Source: Apoda limacodes (Eukaryota; Arthropoda; Insecta; Lepidoptera; Limacodidae). From it: a stretch of 64,000 nucleotides of DNA. Below are positions 45,010-56,527 of the stretch, piece after piece (position 1 is the stretch's first letter; the number at the start of each line of letters is the position of its first letter). The notes below the pieces were generated by a model that saw only the letters and a list, made by a program, of their open reading frames with translations, was not told the origin of the DNA and searched no databases. The stretch is taken from the NCBI GenBank assembly GCA_946406115.1, contig OX291553.1, positions 10,111,001 through 10,175,000 on the forward strand, written 5' to 3'. A program made the position numbers and the translations under genes.

Positions 45010-45100
45010 AAAAGGAATTTATAAGTATTTGTATCCTTTGTTTGGTGTTCTTAATACAAGCTTTGGACCAGATGGCGCTGTGATAAGTCCAAGATTATTA
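45010..45100 (+). mobile_element. SINE 3' fragment
   Basis: 'gtatttgtatcctttgtttg' and 'ggaccagatggcgctgtgat' match the 3' part of the SINE at 598-865. The head is missing. Confidence 0.5.
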
Positions 45101-45702
45101 TTATTATTAAAATATTGAGTCTAAGAGAGACGAGAATTGATACAACCTGCGGTGTCATGATTATTGAATTTATCGTCAACTGTGTAGTAGACATATACTG
45201 TACCATTTATATGGAAGTTGCATATACCTTGGACGGCCGCCAGCTGCTGAAACTGATTTAGATAATCGTTGCATTGATTTGTCTTCGAAATTTGAATTTG
45301 CTTTTATTAATTTAGACCAAATTATATTCTATATTAGGCTCTACATATACCCCGTGTTATAGTTTGTCTAGAATTGGCAAAGGGGTATTCTGTTTTGTCC
45401 CTGGTATTTTATTATAAAGCTTATTTTTAAATAATGGGACATATATAAAGCCATCTTAGTCCAAAGTCTCTGCTATCAGATGCAGTGTTGCGATGATGGG
45501 CTCAGCACTTGTCACGCAGAACTAAAGTGGCTGGTGATAAGAGGCTGTCACTCACATTATGATGTGTGATTCTAGCCACTGGTTAACCTCTTAGTGGAAT
45601 AAAAACCGTGAATTTGTTCATACATATAAAGCTTTATTAAACAGCAGAGACGAATATAAAGCCAAAAAGCTTTTATAATTCTGGACCAACTAATTAATAT
45701 TA

Positions 45703-46560
45703 CTAGTTTTTGCCTTCGGCTTTCCTTGAGCCAAATCACATGCATCGCCGTGGGTTTCCTAATCGTTAAATAACAGGGATTAGAAGTAATTTATTTCTCA
45801 GCCCCTTCATCTGTCCCCGTGCCAAAAATTGCCAAGAGTAACTTCCTTGACAAATCGATTTCCGTACAATTCTTAATCGGGACAAAAAGTAACACACTCC
45901 GTTGCGCGTTGATCCGTTGCCACGTAAAGGAAAAGTGCACCGTGACATTAACCGCAGAAAAATCTATACCTGGGGGAACTATCGATTGGAATAAAAAAAA
46001 AAATCTGAATGAATATTTAGTCAAGGAACCTAATTCTTTTTTGTATTTAAAAAAATTTAAAAATCCAAAAATGAGGCGCACCACGGGTAAGTAACAAAGA
46101 ACGTGATGTGCAAAATGGTTTTAGCTTGCTTTATACCTACGTGGGTCCCCTTAAGATATAATACCTCTGTGTACCAGTGGAAAACTTATTTCCGTGGGAC
46201 TCTCGAGCGGGATAAAACACTATTTATCCCTTTATGACTCACCAGGTTGTCCCCTCGTTATTCCATTGCGACGTGAAGAAGTGCTGCTCCACGATATCAA
46301 GTGCTGATGAATATTATATTCCCCTCGATCGCATGAAAAGGACTTACTGCTTTCTTCAACAGTCGTCAAACTATCCTTGTACCAACATCAGATCACCACG
46401 ACGCTCAAGTGCAACTAAAAGATACAGTGCCCCACGGTATTACCCGTAAAAAATATCTTACCGTGAGAAGACTAAATTTGGGCAAAAAGTAACACCTTTC
46501 CTTTCGACGTCCATTAAATCTGAGGTTGGCGAAGGAAAACTGGTAAAATTTTTGGAACTA
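45703..46560. repeat. Complex repeat block, Helitron-like end plus three related internal units
   Basis: It begins 'actagtttttgccttcggct' (inverted CTAG end). Phrases of the type 'gggcaaaaagtaacac' (45880, 46476) and 'ttgcgacgtgaaga' (45908, 46267) recur, so two to three diverged units are arranged in tandem. Frames of 60-97 codons on both strands (45766-46449) have no motif, and I do not call them genes. Confidence 0.4.
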
Positions 46561-46599
46561 TCAAATTATTAACTTCTTGCACGATGTTTAAAACTTACG

Positions 46600-47455
46600 G
46601 GTGCTTGAGTGAGATAATTTTAAATTATTTCAAAAAGAAAAAGAATTATTAATCCATTACGAGGAACGAGGCTAGAGGAGTGATTCACCTCATCAGCTGA
46701 GATCGTTAACTCCAGCAACATGTAAGATGTAATAAATAGGTCCTTTACACAGCCCTTACGTACGTGGGTCGTCGATAGTTGCCAGTCTCTAGTTTTCTGC
46801 TCCATTTCATGACCATTACTTAGATAACAGAGTTGTTACGTCTGCATTGGACACAGACAAACCACGAATGGTTCTAATTAACTGCTCTTTCGTAAAATTA
46901 ACTTTATTTATTTTGAAATTCAGTTCTTGGCTTTTATCCTTGAGCACAATACAATATCTGTCTGTATATATAAATTAATATGTATGTATATATATAAAAT
47001 ATATATAAAAGAAGAAACTGTCTGATTCAATGACATATTAAAGCGCAGTTCAAACCGCTCGATTTAGAAACTTGACATTTGGCATTTGGGTTCCGTACTT
47101 GACGTAGGTCTCTTGGAAGTACGTATGAAAATCCATCAATTTTAAAGCTTAATCCATAAAAATTTATATTTGAATTTTGGTTTAAAAATCATTCCCTAGG
47201 GGGCAAAACATGAATGAAACTTTGTATCAGAATCCAGATATATTTGTAGGTTTGTCAAAGTCACAGGAAAATACTAGTCTGTGCGTAGGTATACTACTAC
47301 TTTTATTATATTGATAATAGTAGTAAAATGTAAATAATAATAATAAATAGTTTCGGGGAATTATAAAAATATTAGAATCAGTTTTGGATTTTTTTTGTCT
47401 ATTTGTTTATGCATAAATCACGTGAAAAACGTAATTTACGAACACAAAGAAAAAT
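46600..47455. other. Non-coding stretch with a TA-rich tract
   Basis: 46960-47010 is a (TA)-rich tract. 47080-47250 carries MITE-D-like phrases ('gtatgaaaatccatcaattt', 'ccctagggggcaaaaca'). Otherwise unassigned. Confidence 0.35.
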
Positions 47456-47459
47456 AAGA

Positions 47460-47522
47460 TATGTGCCGCTTAGCGGTCATCCATCATTTCGCTGACCAAG
47501 CCAGATATTGTTTAACTTTAAC
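47460..47522 (-). repeat. 5S rRNA-derived segment (copy 1)
   Basis: The minus strand reads 'taaagttaaacaatatctgg', 'cttggtcagcgaaatgatgg' and 'atgaccgctaagcggcac'. This parallels the internal promoter half of 5S rRNA (AAGTTAAGCAACGTCGGGC ... GGTCAGTACTTGGATGGGTGACCG) with several changes. It is too short and mutated to be a 5S gene. Confidence 0.6.
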
Positions 47523-47524
47523 TA

Positions 47525-49370
47525 TAGTTACCAATAAATAAATGTGTACTGTAAAATGCTGTTACTTGGCCTACCTATTAATAAGGTATACTAGCTACAG
47601 AATTTTGTCTTTGGTACAATTTTTAACGCAAGGCAAAACTTATTTTTGGTCCTGGCAAGAAAGTTGTGAAATGTCAGTGAAATACAGAACTAAGCAAATG
47701 GTGGTCACCTAGTTTTGTTTGCACTTAATTTTTTTATAGTATGAGTATCTTAAGGTATTTTTCCAGATTTTATGGATCGTTTTAAATGAAAAATAGTCTT
47801 TTATCCTTCCATGTATGTTTTGTACTTAAAAAGGGAGTTTAAGTTGAGACAATGAAGAAAAAAAATCGTGTGTCGCTTTTTGCGAAAAATCGACAAAACT
47901 TTGCCTGGTGGGGTAGTTTGGTGGTATGGTTGAGGCATTTTAGCTAAAAATCAAACTAGTGAAAATGCGCGCAATCTTGAACACAGTTTGTCATTGAAAC
48001 ATTAAATATCAATGAAGTCCGAAGATATGAAGATTTGAATAAAAAGTTGTATTCACATAAAATCGAGTTTATTTTTTTCTTCTTAAAATAATTGCAGCAA
48101 ATAAGGATTTATAAATTCTTATGTAAATAAATGTAAAGAAGTGGTTTGATAAAAAATCAAGTTAAGACCGAGTCTAAAATAAAATGTCCATCTGACAGTT
48201 ATACTAATTTATAAATAAAAAGTAATAATTTTGAGTGACGTTCAAAAAGTTATAACCTAATGAGGTTATATATGTTACAGCTTAGCTTCGCTACAGAGCA
48301 GCGGAGCTTAGCTTCGTTATAGAGCAGCTTAAAGCTGGTACACTTTTGGCACAGAGATTGTTAAGAGGACAGAAAAGGACACACTTCTTTATGTCTGAAA
48401 AGTAAGTTGAGAGGATGGAGAAGGACATACATTTATGCCAGAAAAGTTACCACACTAATACCTATAACCTAATTTCAGATGAGCAAACTATAGCTATATC
48501 TTGCAGTATCAAACTTTCTTACTGTTAATTATAGTATTGTAATGTAATGGGTACTATGATCCAAGACTTACTGTAGAAATCCCACGCCGATAACCGAAAA
48601 GCGCGGGCAAAAGCTAATTTTTTTTCTGGTTTTCGGAAACTGTTTATCTAAATGGTTTTAAGGACACATAAAATAAACTTATTTAATATGCAACAAACTT
48701 TTTTGACCTTCTGACCTTGGGTGTTTGGTCGCTAGTGTCGTTGTAATTTCCCACTATTTCAATATAGCGACTGTCGGTTTGATTTTTGACCATCGGGACA
48801 GAAAAATGATTTGCACTATACAACTAAATACTATACTATAACAACACTATACTGTGTAATTTGTACTTCAATGTACCAAATTCCAAGTCTCCTGGTATTT
48901 AGCTCATATTATTAATTATTTAGTTATGCTAAACAATAATGAGGAATTGTAATGTATTTATATTTCATTGTGTTGCATGATATTACTTTTTTTTGTAGCA
49001 TGCTATTTAATATTACAGAATTGTAATAAGTATGAGTGTTTATTACATTACTTTATTCTTTTTTTTCTCTATTGGTAAAAGTTGTGACTTTCCTGATCTG
49101 TGCGAATGGATAAAACTACTTTTTTATTTTATTTTTTTCAGTTTCTTCTTTTGTCTTTTTAATTTTTTGTGAAAAAGTTTTTTTATTTTATTTTATGTGT
49201 CGAATAGATTTGGGTAGACTTAGAGCATTTTACTGTGGAAAGTTAAAGCATTTTATGGTAACTGTTTCTCTTAATAATATTATAGTTGCTTTATCGTAAA
49301 AACAGTAACACATACAAGCTTCAATCTGGCAGTGATAACAGTGTGTGTGAGATCTCTATTGTATAACAAC
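47525..49370. other. AT-rich non-coding stretch
   Basis: A local imperfect tandem repeat 'cttagcttcg(c/t)tacagagcag' occurs at 48280-48335. 48575-48622 looks like a Helitron-like 3' end ('aaagcgcgggcaaaagctaa'). Nothing else is supported. Confidence 0.4.
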
Positions 49371-49378
49371 AAATAAGA

Positions 49379-49730
49379 AAAACCGGCCAAGTGCGAGACA
49401 AGCCCGATCCATTTATCATCTTAAATTACCGTTAACATTTGTTTGTTGGAAACGATTATCAAAGTTAAGCAACGTCGGGCTTGGTCAGTAACTGAATGGG
49501 TGACCGCTAACCGCTTAGCGGCACACTCTTTACGGTTCCGTACCCAAAGGGTAAAAAACGGGACCCTATTACTAAGACTCCGTCCGTCCGTCTGCGTTTT
49601 TGCCGTTTTATAGAATGGTACGGAACCCTTCGTGCGCGAGTCCGACTCGTACTTAGCCGATTTTTGGTTTTGTTTGTGTTTGTAAATTACGGAAATGTCC
49701 GTCAGACTCACACTTGGCTGGTTTTTCATT
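49379..49730. mobile_element. R1 repeat with inverted ends enclosing a 5S-like segment
   Basis: The left end 'aaaccggccaagtgcgaga' and right end 'gagtccgactcgtacttagc' plus 'cgatttttgg' are inverted relatives. Between them lie the 5S-like segment (49460-49525), 'cggttccgtacccaaagggt' and 'tccgtccgtctgcg'. A second, partial right end follows at 49690-49727 ('gtcagactcacacttggctg'). Confidence 0.65.
49460..49525 (+). repeat. 5S rRNA-derived segment (copy 2)
   Basis: 'aaagttaagcaacgtcgggc' then 'ttggtcagtaactgaatggg' and 'tgaccgc' reproduce the 5S internal control region (A box, intermediate element and C box) closely. The 5' ~45 and 3' ~30 nt of a 5S gene are absent. Most likely the head of a 5S-derived (SINE3-type) element. 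Confidence 0.75.
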
Positions 49731-49739
49731 ATAAATTAG

Positions 49740-51260
49740 CTTGTAGTATTAGTATAAAATAACTTGTAAGTCAAAAATCAAAACTACAGTCGACTTATTG
49801 ATATGGTATGAACTTACAGTGACACTAGCGATCAAACACCGAAAGTTCAAGAGGTCAAAAAAGTTTGTTGCATTCGTTGCCCGTGCGTTCCATTCAATAA
49901 GAGAATCAAATAAATGTGAAGTACGCTTAAGCTGAAAAGCTTTCGTAAGCATTCTTAAAGATTTCATATACTAGAATATATTACAAAAGATCATAAATAA
50001 ATGATTGACGAGCGCTCATAATAAAATTATATATCTGCTTTTTTTCAAAACTCTTACTTTAGAAATTCTAAAAAGACTAAAATTTCCTATATATTTTATG
50101 AGGCTTTATATAAAATTTTAATTATTTATTTTACGAAGAAGTTTTGGAAATTAAAGATAATTAGAATTCCACGAGTAGGTATACGAAGTCGCGGGCACAG
50201 GTACCTATATAGTACTTAATCAACCAATCGATCAAAGAATAAGATTTTTGATTTATTTTTTAATTTTTTTATTTATAAACTTTATAATTATTATTTATTA
50301 ACCTAAAGTCAAGTTCAGTAACTGTAAGTCTGGTGTTAGGAGAACTTATTTATATTTAAAACCTTTTTTAAAGATGAAACAAAAATGCATAAACGAATGC
50401 AAAAATTAAAAATGAGGAATGAAGTAAATGAAACAAGATTTTTAAACATATATAAGTCAAACCCAAAGCTAGCTGGCTACACCTAAAAATCTAAACCAGA
50501 CAAAACCTAGGCAAGGAAAAGAGACGGTGCGTAAATACAAATATGGATTCCTTTAATACTGTTCCTAAGGCTTAAGTATTTGTCCTTGTACATAAAATCT
50601 TATCTAAGACTTCATTATTGTGCTGTCGTGAACCATTTATTTTTATTACTTCTCTGATTGTGTCTCGTAAGGGCTTCCTACGCTAATTCATTCACTTCAT
50701 TTATCACTGAAAGTGAAAATAAAAGGATCGAAATAGTAAGTATTTTTTCTATATAGGTATATATTACTTCATGAATATACTTGTTTTCATATATAATTTC
50801 AATCTCGTGGATATCATTGATAATCTGATTGATTGTTATTAATAATAAATGTTTTCAACAATCTTAATACCTATTTTTTTGTTTTACCCTCAGGAAAATC
50901 TTTACGATTTTTCTACGGTGAGTTTGTTAAAAATAGTTTGTATTGCACTCACCAGTTTAGGTGTATGAAAATCTTTTAAACACAAATTAAATTTTCTCAG
51001 CAAATATAATTAAATTTTAAACGGACATAAAATATAATAGTTTAACAGTTATACATATGTTAAATATATACCGATAGATATACCTATGTCAAATAGATGA
51101 TCACATTTTTTCTTCATACATTTGCGCATCTCTTTTTACCCCCTCGAGGATTGATATTCGATAAACTTCACTTGGTGACCTTCTACATCATCAGAGGTTT
51201 CAATTTAGTTTGCCATAGATGAATCAACCAATCAGGCGGGGCACGTCTTTATATATTATA
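49740..51260. other. AT-rich non-coding stretch
   Basis: No supported gene. The 72-codon minus-strand frame at 49749-49967 has no motif. Confidence 0.4.
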
Positions 51261-51266
51261 TTTTAA

Positions 51267-51600
51267 CTAGCATTTTTACCTGACTACGTCAGCGTAGACT
51301 TTTGTAAAAAAGGATAGCTTAACAATTTATACTTTTAATTACAAATATCGTAATTTTCTTTTAAATTTTCATCCCCTGTTTCACTCCAAGAGGTATATTT
51401 TTTTTAAAACAGTGGAACTTGTAAATGTTTTTTTTCAACTGTAAGGCTTTATAGAATTTTTGTGTATTTAGTCTCGAAATTAAACGTTTTTCATACAAAC
51501 TTCCAACCCTTTCTTATTGAAGTCCTACCTCAAGTAAGAGTCCCTCATGCCAAATTTTAAGTTTCTAGGTCCAGTGGTTTTGGTTGTCAGATTCTATTTT
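51267..51600 (-). repeat. Helitron-like fragment
   Basis: It starts 'actagcatttttacctgact', an inverted CTAG end, followed by 'acgtcagcg'. Further in, 'tgccaaattttaagtttcta' is a phrase of this type of repeat. The other boundary is unclear. Confidence 0.35.
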
Positions 51601-51711
51601 TTATACTCACAGATATATGTATTTAGACCATATAGTATTATATTCTCTTTATCCATATAGTATTATTGTTAGATTGACTACCTTATTATATCGAGAAAGT
51701 TCATTGGACTG

Positions 51712-51838
51712 TTATTTCGAAAAGATTTTCACAAGATAAATGTGTTCAACAAAGAATAGCCGGTAAGCGGATCATTGTCAAAGGACGAGAGTTGGAAATT
51801 GAGTGGCTACTTCTAAAGCGGTCCTGGTAGATAATGAG
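51712..51838 (-). repeat. Dispersed repeat E, inverted copy
   Basis: 'ggaaattgagtggctacttc' and 'caacaaagaatagccggtaa' are the reverse complement of 32350-32450 with scattered changes. Confidence 0.65.
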
Positions 51839-52014
51839 GGATTGGCATTGGGCCGCACTACAGGCGGAAATTAAACTTCTCTTTGATAGTTCGTCCAATC
51901 GACCAACACAACTCAAATTTTCATTTAGTGTTTGAAGCTATGTTTCGGCTTCTGGAAATGGTCTAGCATAGAAAACTGGCCGGCTAGTGACGTACGTTAA
52001 AATACCGGTAACGT

Positions 52015-52075
52015 TACTAAAGTTAAGAAACGCCTTTCGTGGTAAGAACTTGGATGGGTAACTATGTGGATACAC
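52015..52075 (+). repeat. 5S rRNA-derived segment (copy 3)
   Basis: 'ctaaagttaagaaacgcctt' followed by 'tggtaagaacttggatgggt' keeps the A-box and C-box regions of 5S rRNA with several substitutions. As in copy 2, it is preceded by a short 'aacg-tta' sequence. Confidence 0.65.
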
Positions 52076-52189
52076 TTTTTGTTTTGTATGATTTAAGTAT
52101 GATAAGAAGAGTTATAGGTACATAAAGAGCGTAAGAAGATTTACTTGTCCCGTGCGTGCACTCACGGGCGCACCTGTTTTTGTTAAAAG

Positions 52190-52420
52190 TTCTATTTACT
52201 AGAAATTTTTCATATAAAAACCATTTGTGTGAAAAATAGAATCCTGTGTAACTTTTATACTATAAAATTTGATAAAAAACTGGCATACTGCAGACTTACA
52301 TATTTATTACTAGAATATGTCTTCAAAATTTCGTGGTGTTTGATCAGCAAGTGTCAAAAATAAGTAAGAACTTCGATCGCATGAAGCCCGCTGCGAGGCG
52401 CTGCGAAGTGTATCCTCTTA
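52190..52420 (-). mobile_element. MITE-B copy 3, one arm
   Basis: On the minus strand: 'cctcgcagcgggcttcatgc', 'ttttgacacttgctgatcaa' and 'tttcgaag'-like sequence, then 'ctgcagtatgccagtttttt', parallel to 43351-43560 and 21520-21720. The opposite arm is not found. Confidence 0.65.
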
Positions 52421-52424
52421 AGGG

Positions 52425-53380
52425 TTGTGTCCTTGCAACAAGAACAGTTTTAACGTTAACCCTTAAAGCGATATTCACGCATGCGGGGCGTACATACATC
52501 CGAACATTTTACTTTATCTAATTCTGACGGTTGAAGTTAGCATCGCGCTCTGTTTAGCCGACTCAGTGGTCGATGGGAGCTTACCAATGGTACTTATGCC
52601 ACTAAGGTGGGTTCCGCCATTTTTAACTTATTGAGGTACAGCACGTCTGCGAGACGTATGTTTACGTTTTTGAGACGTATGCTGTTTGTAACTTTTAACT
52701 AATGCACTTTTTGTTTCAACAAAAAAAAAAATGCCGAAATTAGTATCCTATAAGTGCAAAAATACAGTATGTTGCGAGCACAAAGTAAACGTCTGTGAAG
52801 ATAACTCTTAAAATATACGTATTTCCGTATATTTTGAGTTTTGAAAGTTGATTTTGAAGTTTCAAAAAACGCATACTTTTTTATTTTGATATAATAAATA
52901 ACTGTGATTGCTGTTTTCTTTAATAAAACTGTGTTTTATTATAAATTTATATTCCTACCTTCGTATCCTTTAAAAATTTGGACATTACTAGATATATTTT
53001 TGCCTACAGGTTGTAATTTATATATGTAAGCCTTCGAAACGTATGATAAGGCTTTGTGTACCTCTGAAATAAATTAGGCCTCTACGGATAAAGAAGCTTC
53101 GAGAAAAAAGTACTAAACGACAAATCTCAAGGAGATAGATGTGGGGCAATGGCCGCGCAGATAATATGGCAGTCTTGCTTGTTTTGAATTTATGTGTAAA
53201 CGGGAAAGAGTGAGAAAAAGTTACTAGAAAAGCAATTTTAAAGAAATATCCCGTGAAGGTCGACATATTTCAAGAAGGAGAGTCCTGCAATAGATACATA
53301 ATATGACGACGAACTTATTAACGGTCATCGCAAGTTACATAAATAAATAACAATACACAAAAAAATGGTACCGATATTTG
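52425..53380. other. AT-rich non-coding stretch, unassigned
   Basis: No supported gene or repeat. Confidence 0.4.
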
Positions 53381-53384
53381 ACTG

Positions 53385-53580
53385 TGTAGCGGATTATATT
53401 GTACCGCTACAAGCAAGGCTGACGTCACGCGTCCTACATCGCGCTATTGAAGTTTCTTCGGCAGTTCAGCATATATAGAAACCGAAGCGCAAGTTAAGCG
53501 TACCACGCCGGTCCCCAGGCATAACATCTCGCCCGGCTCTTCTTTGGCTTCGCTCCATATTGGTGACCCCGAGCTGAAGA
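53385..53580 (+). mobile_element. Possible solo LTR with adjoining primer-binding-like site
   Basis: A GC-richer ~173 bp block starts with TG ('tgtagcggattatattgtac'), contains a TATA-like 'agcatatatagaaac' (53468-53482), and ends CA near 53556. It is followed at once by 'ttggtgaccccgagctgaag'. 'TGGTGACCCCGA' resembles the tRNA-Trp-type primer site of CsRn1-like Gypsy elements. No gag/pol frame or second LTR is visible in the window. Confidence 0.45.
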
Positions 53581-53599
53581 TTTGATTTTGATTTGAAAA

Positions 53600-53995
53600 G
53601 TGATTGATTCATCCACAGTAGCCTAATGAATGGTAAGTATTAATATTTTTTTGGGTTCTTGGATACATACAAACATATATTAATCCGAAATGTATGCTTT
53701 CTTCCTATTTCATCCGTACCAGCTAAAACTATCGTACAAGCTGAATATTAGTATATCTACATACAGTTACAAATTTTTGCGTTTGTTTGTGTACTAGTAA
53801 ATGGCGGTCTCAACGATAAATTAGGCAATTTGCGGTTTCCCGCCGCACCAAGAGGACCATATGTTTCTGAACAAACGGGCTGTGAAATTAATGACCGACA
53901 TGTCGTTAATTGTTTTATGTCGCAAACGTTGCTGCTAACTTGTTTGACTAATAGTTTGATTTAGTACGAAAAACAACTGTGATTATTTATGAAAT
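53600..53995. other. Non-coding stretch after the LTR-like block
   Basis: No retroviral-type coding sequence. A perfect splice-donor-like 'atggtaagtatt' lies at ~53631, of unknown meaning. Confidence 0.3.
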
Positions 53996-53999
53996 CCAT

Positions 54000-54250
54000 T
54001 TTCAAACAATCCTACAAATATACAGTAATTGCGAAAGTTTGTGAGTTAGTATGTTTGTTACTCCATAACGCCACAGCAACTGAATCGATTTGGCTGAAAT
54101 TTGTAATGGAGAAAGCCTAAAGCCCGATTTATCACAATGACATAAATTTTATCCCAGATATATCAAATGTTCTCCCAAAAATAACTATAACCAAACTCCT
54201 ATAGCTACAGCTTTCCCACAATAATTAAGGAGTCGCCGAAGTAGCCAGCC
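54000..54250 (+). repeat. Helitron-like fragment
   Basis: 'ccacagcaactgaatcgatt' and 'ccaaaaataactataaccaa' are decayed versions of phrases in the neighbouring copy at 54480-54684. Ends not defined. Confidence 0.4.
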
Positions 54251-54479
54251 AATATCCGAATTGGAAACAAAAGAAATAAGGTTTTTAAAAAAGTTGATTT
54301 ATTTATTCCATATCATTTTAGGAAATCGTTTCAGTGTTGTAGACAAATAGAAAAATTACAAATTAATCTGAATTCCAAGACAGTTTAATATTAGGGAAAC
54401 AAAATAAGTAAGTAACTAGGTGTTAACATTTCAAAAATATCACCAAAATTGTTTTATCAGGTTAAATAATCATAATTTG

Positions 54480-54684
54480 GTTTCTGGAATAGCACATAGG
54501 TTACTTTTATCCCGAAAAATTCATATGTTCCCGCGGGAATAACTATAACCGAGCTTAAACGATCCATAGCTATAGCTACAGCTTGCTATAGAAAACGTCA
54601 TAAGTAAAATAATTAATGAGTTAATTAAGGAGTTCCACGCTAAACTAATTTAGGGCGGGCGGACCGGCTGGCAAAATCTAGTAT
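54480..54684 (+). mobile_element. Helitron-like 3' half
   Basis: 'cgcgggaataactataaccg' and 'agctatagctacagcttgct' lead to 'cggctggcaaaatctagt', a plus-orientation CTAG terminus preceded by a GC-rich stem. It is the inverse of 40959-41080. Confidence 0.6.
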
Positions 54685-55285
54685 TTCATACTTAAACTAC
54701 TAATTTTACTTAAATTTAAGTGTTTGTCGTTTATATTGTATTTCATTAAAGTAAATGATATAACTATCACTTGAGTAGTTATATTTATTACTTCAATTAT
54801 GAAAAATTACCTAAAATAAAATGGAAATCCAGCTAAATTTAGTCACGCTTTAACCTTACTAATTTAAGCGTATCAGTAGAGCTGTTACTATTGACTACAA
54901 AATATGTACACAGATGGTTCTAGAGCTATTTACAATAAACAAACCGTATTTAAACATTTAAACATGTAAAAGAAAAGCAATTCCTTAAGTAAGGTCCGAG
55001 CGACCTTTACTCGATATGGAGCATTAAAGGACATTTATAAGATACGACTTTGGGTAGTGCGAGTATGGGTAGGATTAGATGGCAACTAAATTAGATTTGT
55101 GACGTTAGAGGGCTACGATAAAATGGTTTATATCCCCTTATTCAATAAATTGCACATTATAGCCACGTCATTACATTTTAATAACTATTATAATATTTTT
55201 TTAATCCGAATAGGATAATATTGTTATAATATTGTTTAGCGACTCTTATTATTATTTGAAGATCCTTATTTTTTTAATTCATTTT

Positions 55286-55437
55286 TTATACCACTAATGA
55301 GGCAAACTTACGGTCTCCCTGATGGTAAGCGGTCACCGTGGCCTATGGACGATTGTAACACGAGGATATGACTCGCGCGTTGCTAACCCTACAAAAATCC
55401 AATAACTTCTTTCTTGAAGAACCCCATACTGTAGTCA
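55286..55437 (-). mobile_element. LINE-A 3' terminal fragment
   Basis: 'ttataccactaatgaggcaa' and 'ctgatggtaagcggtcaccg' are the inverted 3' UTR, continuing into 'ccaataacttctttcttgaa' of the RT C-terminus. A T-rich run at the 5' side is the inverted A-tail. Confidence 0.8.
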
Positions 55438-55737
55438 CTTACTAGTAAACAGTGTCATTACGTGCAGGCAAAGCGGGTTCTAAGATCTTAATAATTACTT
55501 CCACGGGCTTTTTCTTTGTAAATTTTACTTTAATCAATGCAAAGCGCGCGTTGATAGAACTCTCGGGCGGTAATGACGCGATACTTATCAGTAAATTCTC
55601 TAGAACTAGCGGTTTTCTTTAACAATATTTTTTCCTCATTTCAATTGTATTTTGGTGAGTTTATTAAATTAAAATAAATAAAATTAAAATATTATATTAT
55701 AGTAATATATGAGATTAAGCCTATTAAAATTTAAACA

Positions 55738-55806
55738 GACGGACAAACTCAGTTATAGGGCTCTATTGGCAATCGGTACCAAAACTTTCGTTACGGAACC
55801 CTAAAA
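55738..55806. repeat. Repeat family R1 fragment
   Basis: 'agacggacaaactcag' and 'gttacggaaccctaaaaa' match R1. Confidence 0.5.
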
Positions 55807-56095
55807 ATTAATTTCTAAACTGAAGATTAGCTTTAATAATTCTTATTAAGGCATAATTTTAACATCGTTTTATTTGTAAAAAATTTGCTAGGAAATTTGA
55901 TACAAAGTAATATTTTACTATGTTACTGATACACTAAATATGAAACGCATGAGTATTATTAGAGTATGAGTGAGTAAACTAAACTTTAAAAGCAACTGTA
56001 AAAGTTTTCTCAATACTTTTACTTACAACAATAACAGTGAAACTTTTAGAACCCGCAATTGCTTCTTAAGAAAATCTTGAACCATTAAGTTTCCA

Positions 56096-56192
56096 ACTAA
56101 TGGTTTGTGCACACGATTTATGGCTAGTCCAACTTGAACAATAGCTAAGTTATCTGTTGCCAAACTTGATTTCCGGTTCTTTGTGATTTAAT
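56096..56192 (+). repeat. Inverted repeat pair member (partner 58938-59046)
   Basis: 'aatggtttgtgcacacgatt' through 'tttccggttctttgtgattt' recurs as the reverse complement 2.75 kb downstream. Confidence 0.75.
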
Positions 56193-56527
56193 GGGTCAGC
56201 GTAGAAAATATAATAAAAATGTGGATCTATTTCTTGTCTCCGACGTTTATTTAGTTTCTGCTACCCAAATATATTATATACTACTTATTGCTACGGATTT
56301 ACGTGGCTTTTCCATAAAAGGGTGAACATTTATCGATTGAAAAAATGTAGGGTAAATCTGATGCGGTGGGCCTACATTGTTTTTCGAATCGATGGCCTAC
56401 ATCCCAATTAATAAATGTGAGATTGTATATCAGTTTGTATGTGTGTGATTTTGATTGGATAGATTCGTTCTTTGTATTTCGATTTTAAAAAAAAAACAAT
56501 AAATTATGTGGTCTCGGTTTTTGGTTT

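Noticed and set aside
45450..45600. RT fragment suggested by AELKWLVIRGCHSH
   Set aside because: The resemblance to the 'ELKWLPIR' block is short, and neighbouring residues do not follow the family pattern.
49460..49525. Possible 5S rRNA gene
   Set aside because: Only the central ~60 nt are present; 5' and 3' thirds are missing and it is embedded in a repeat.
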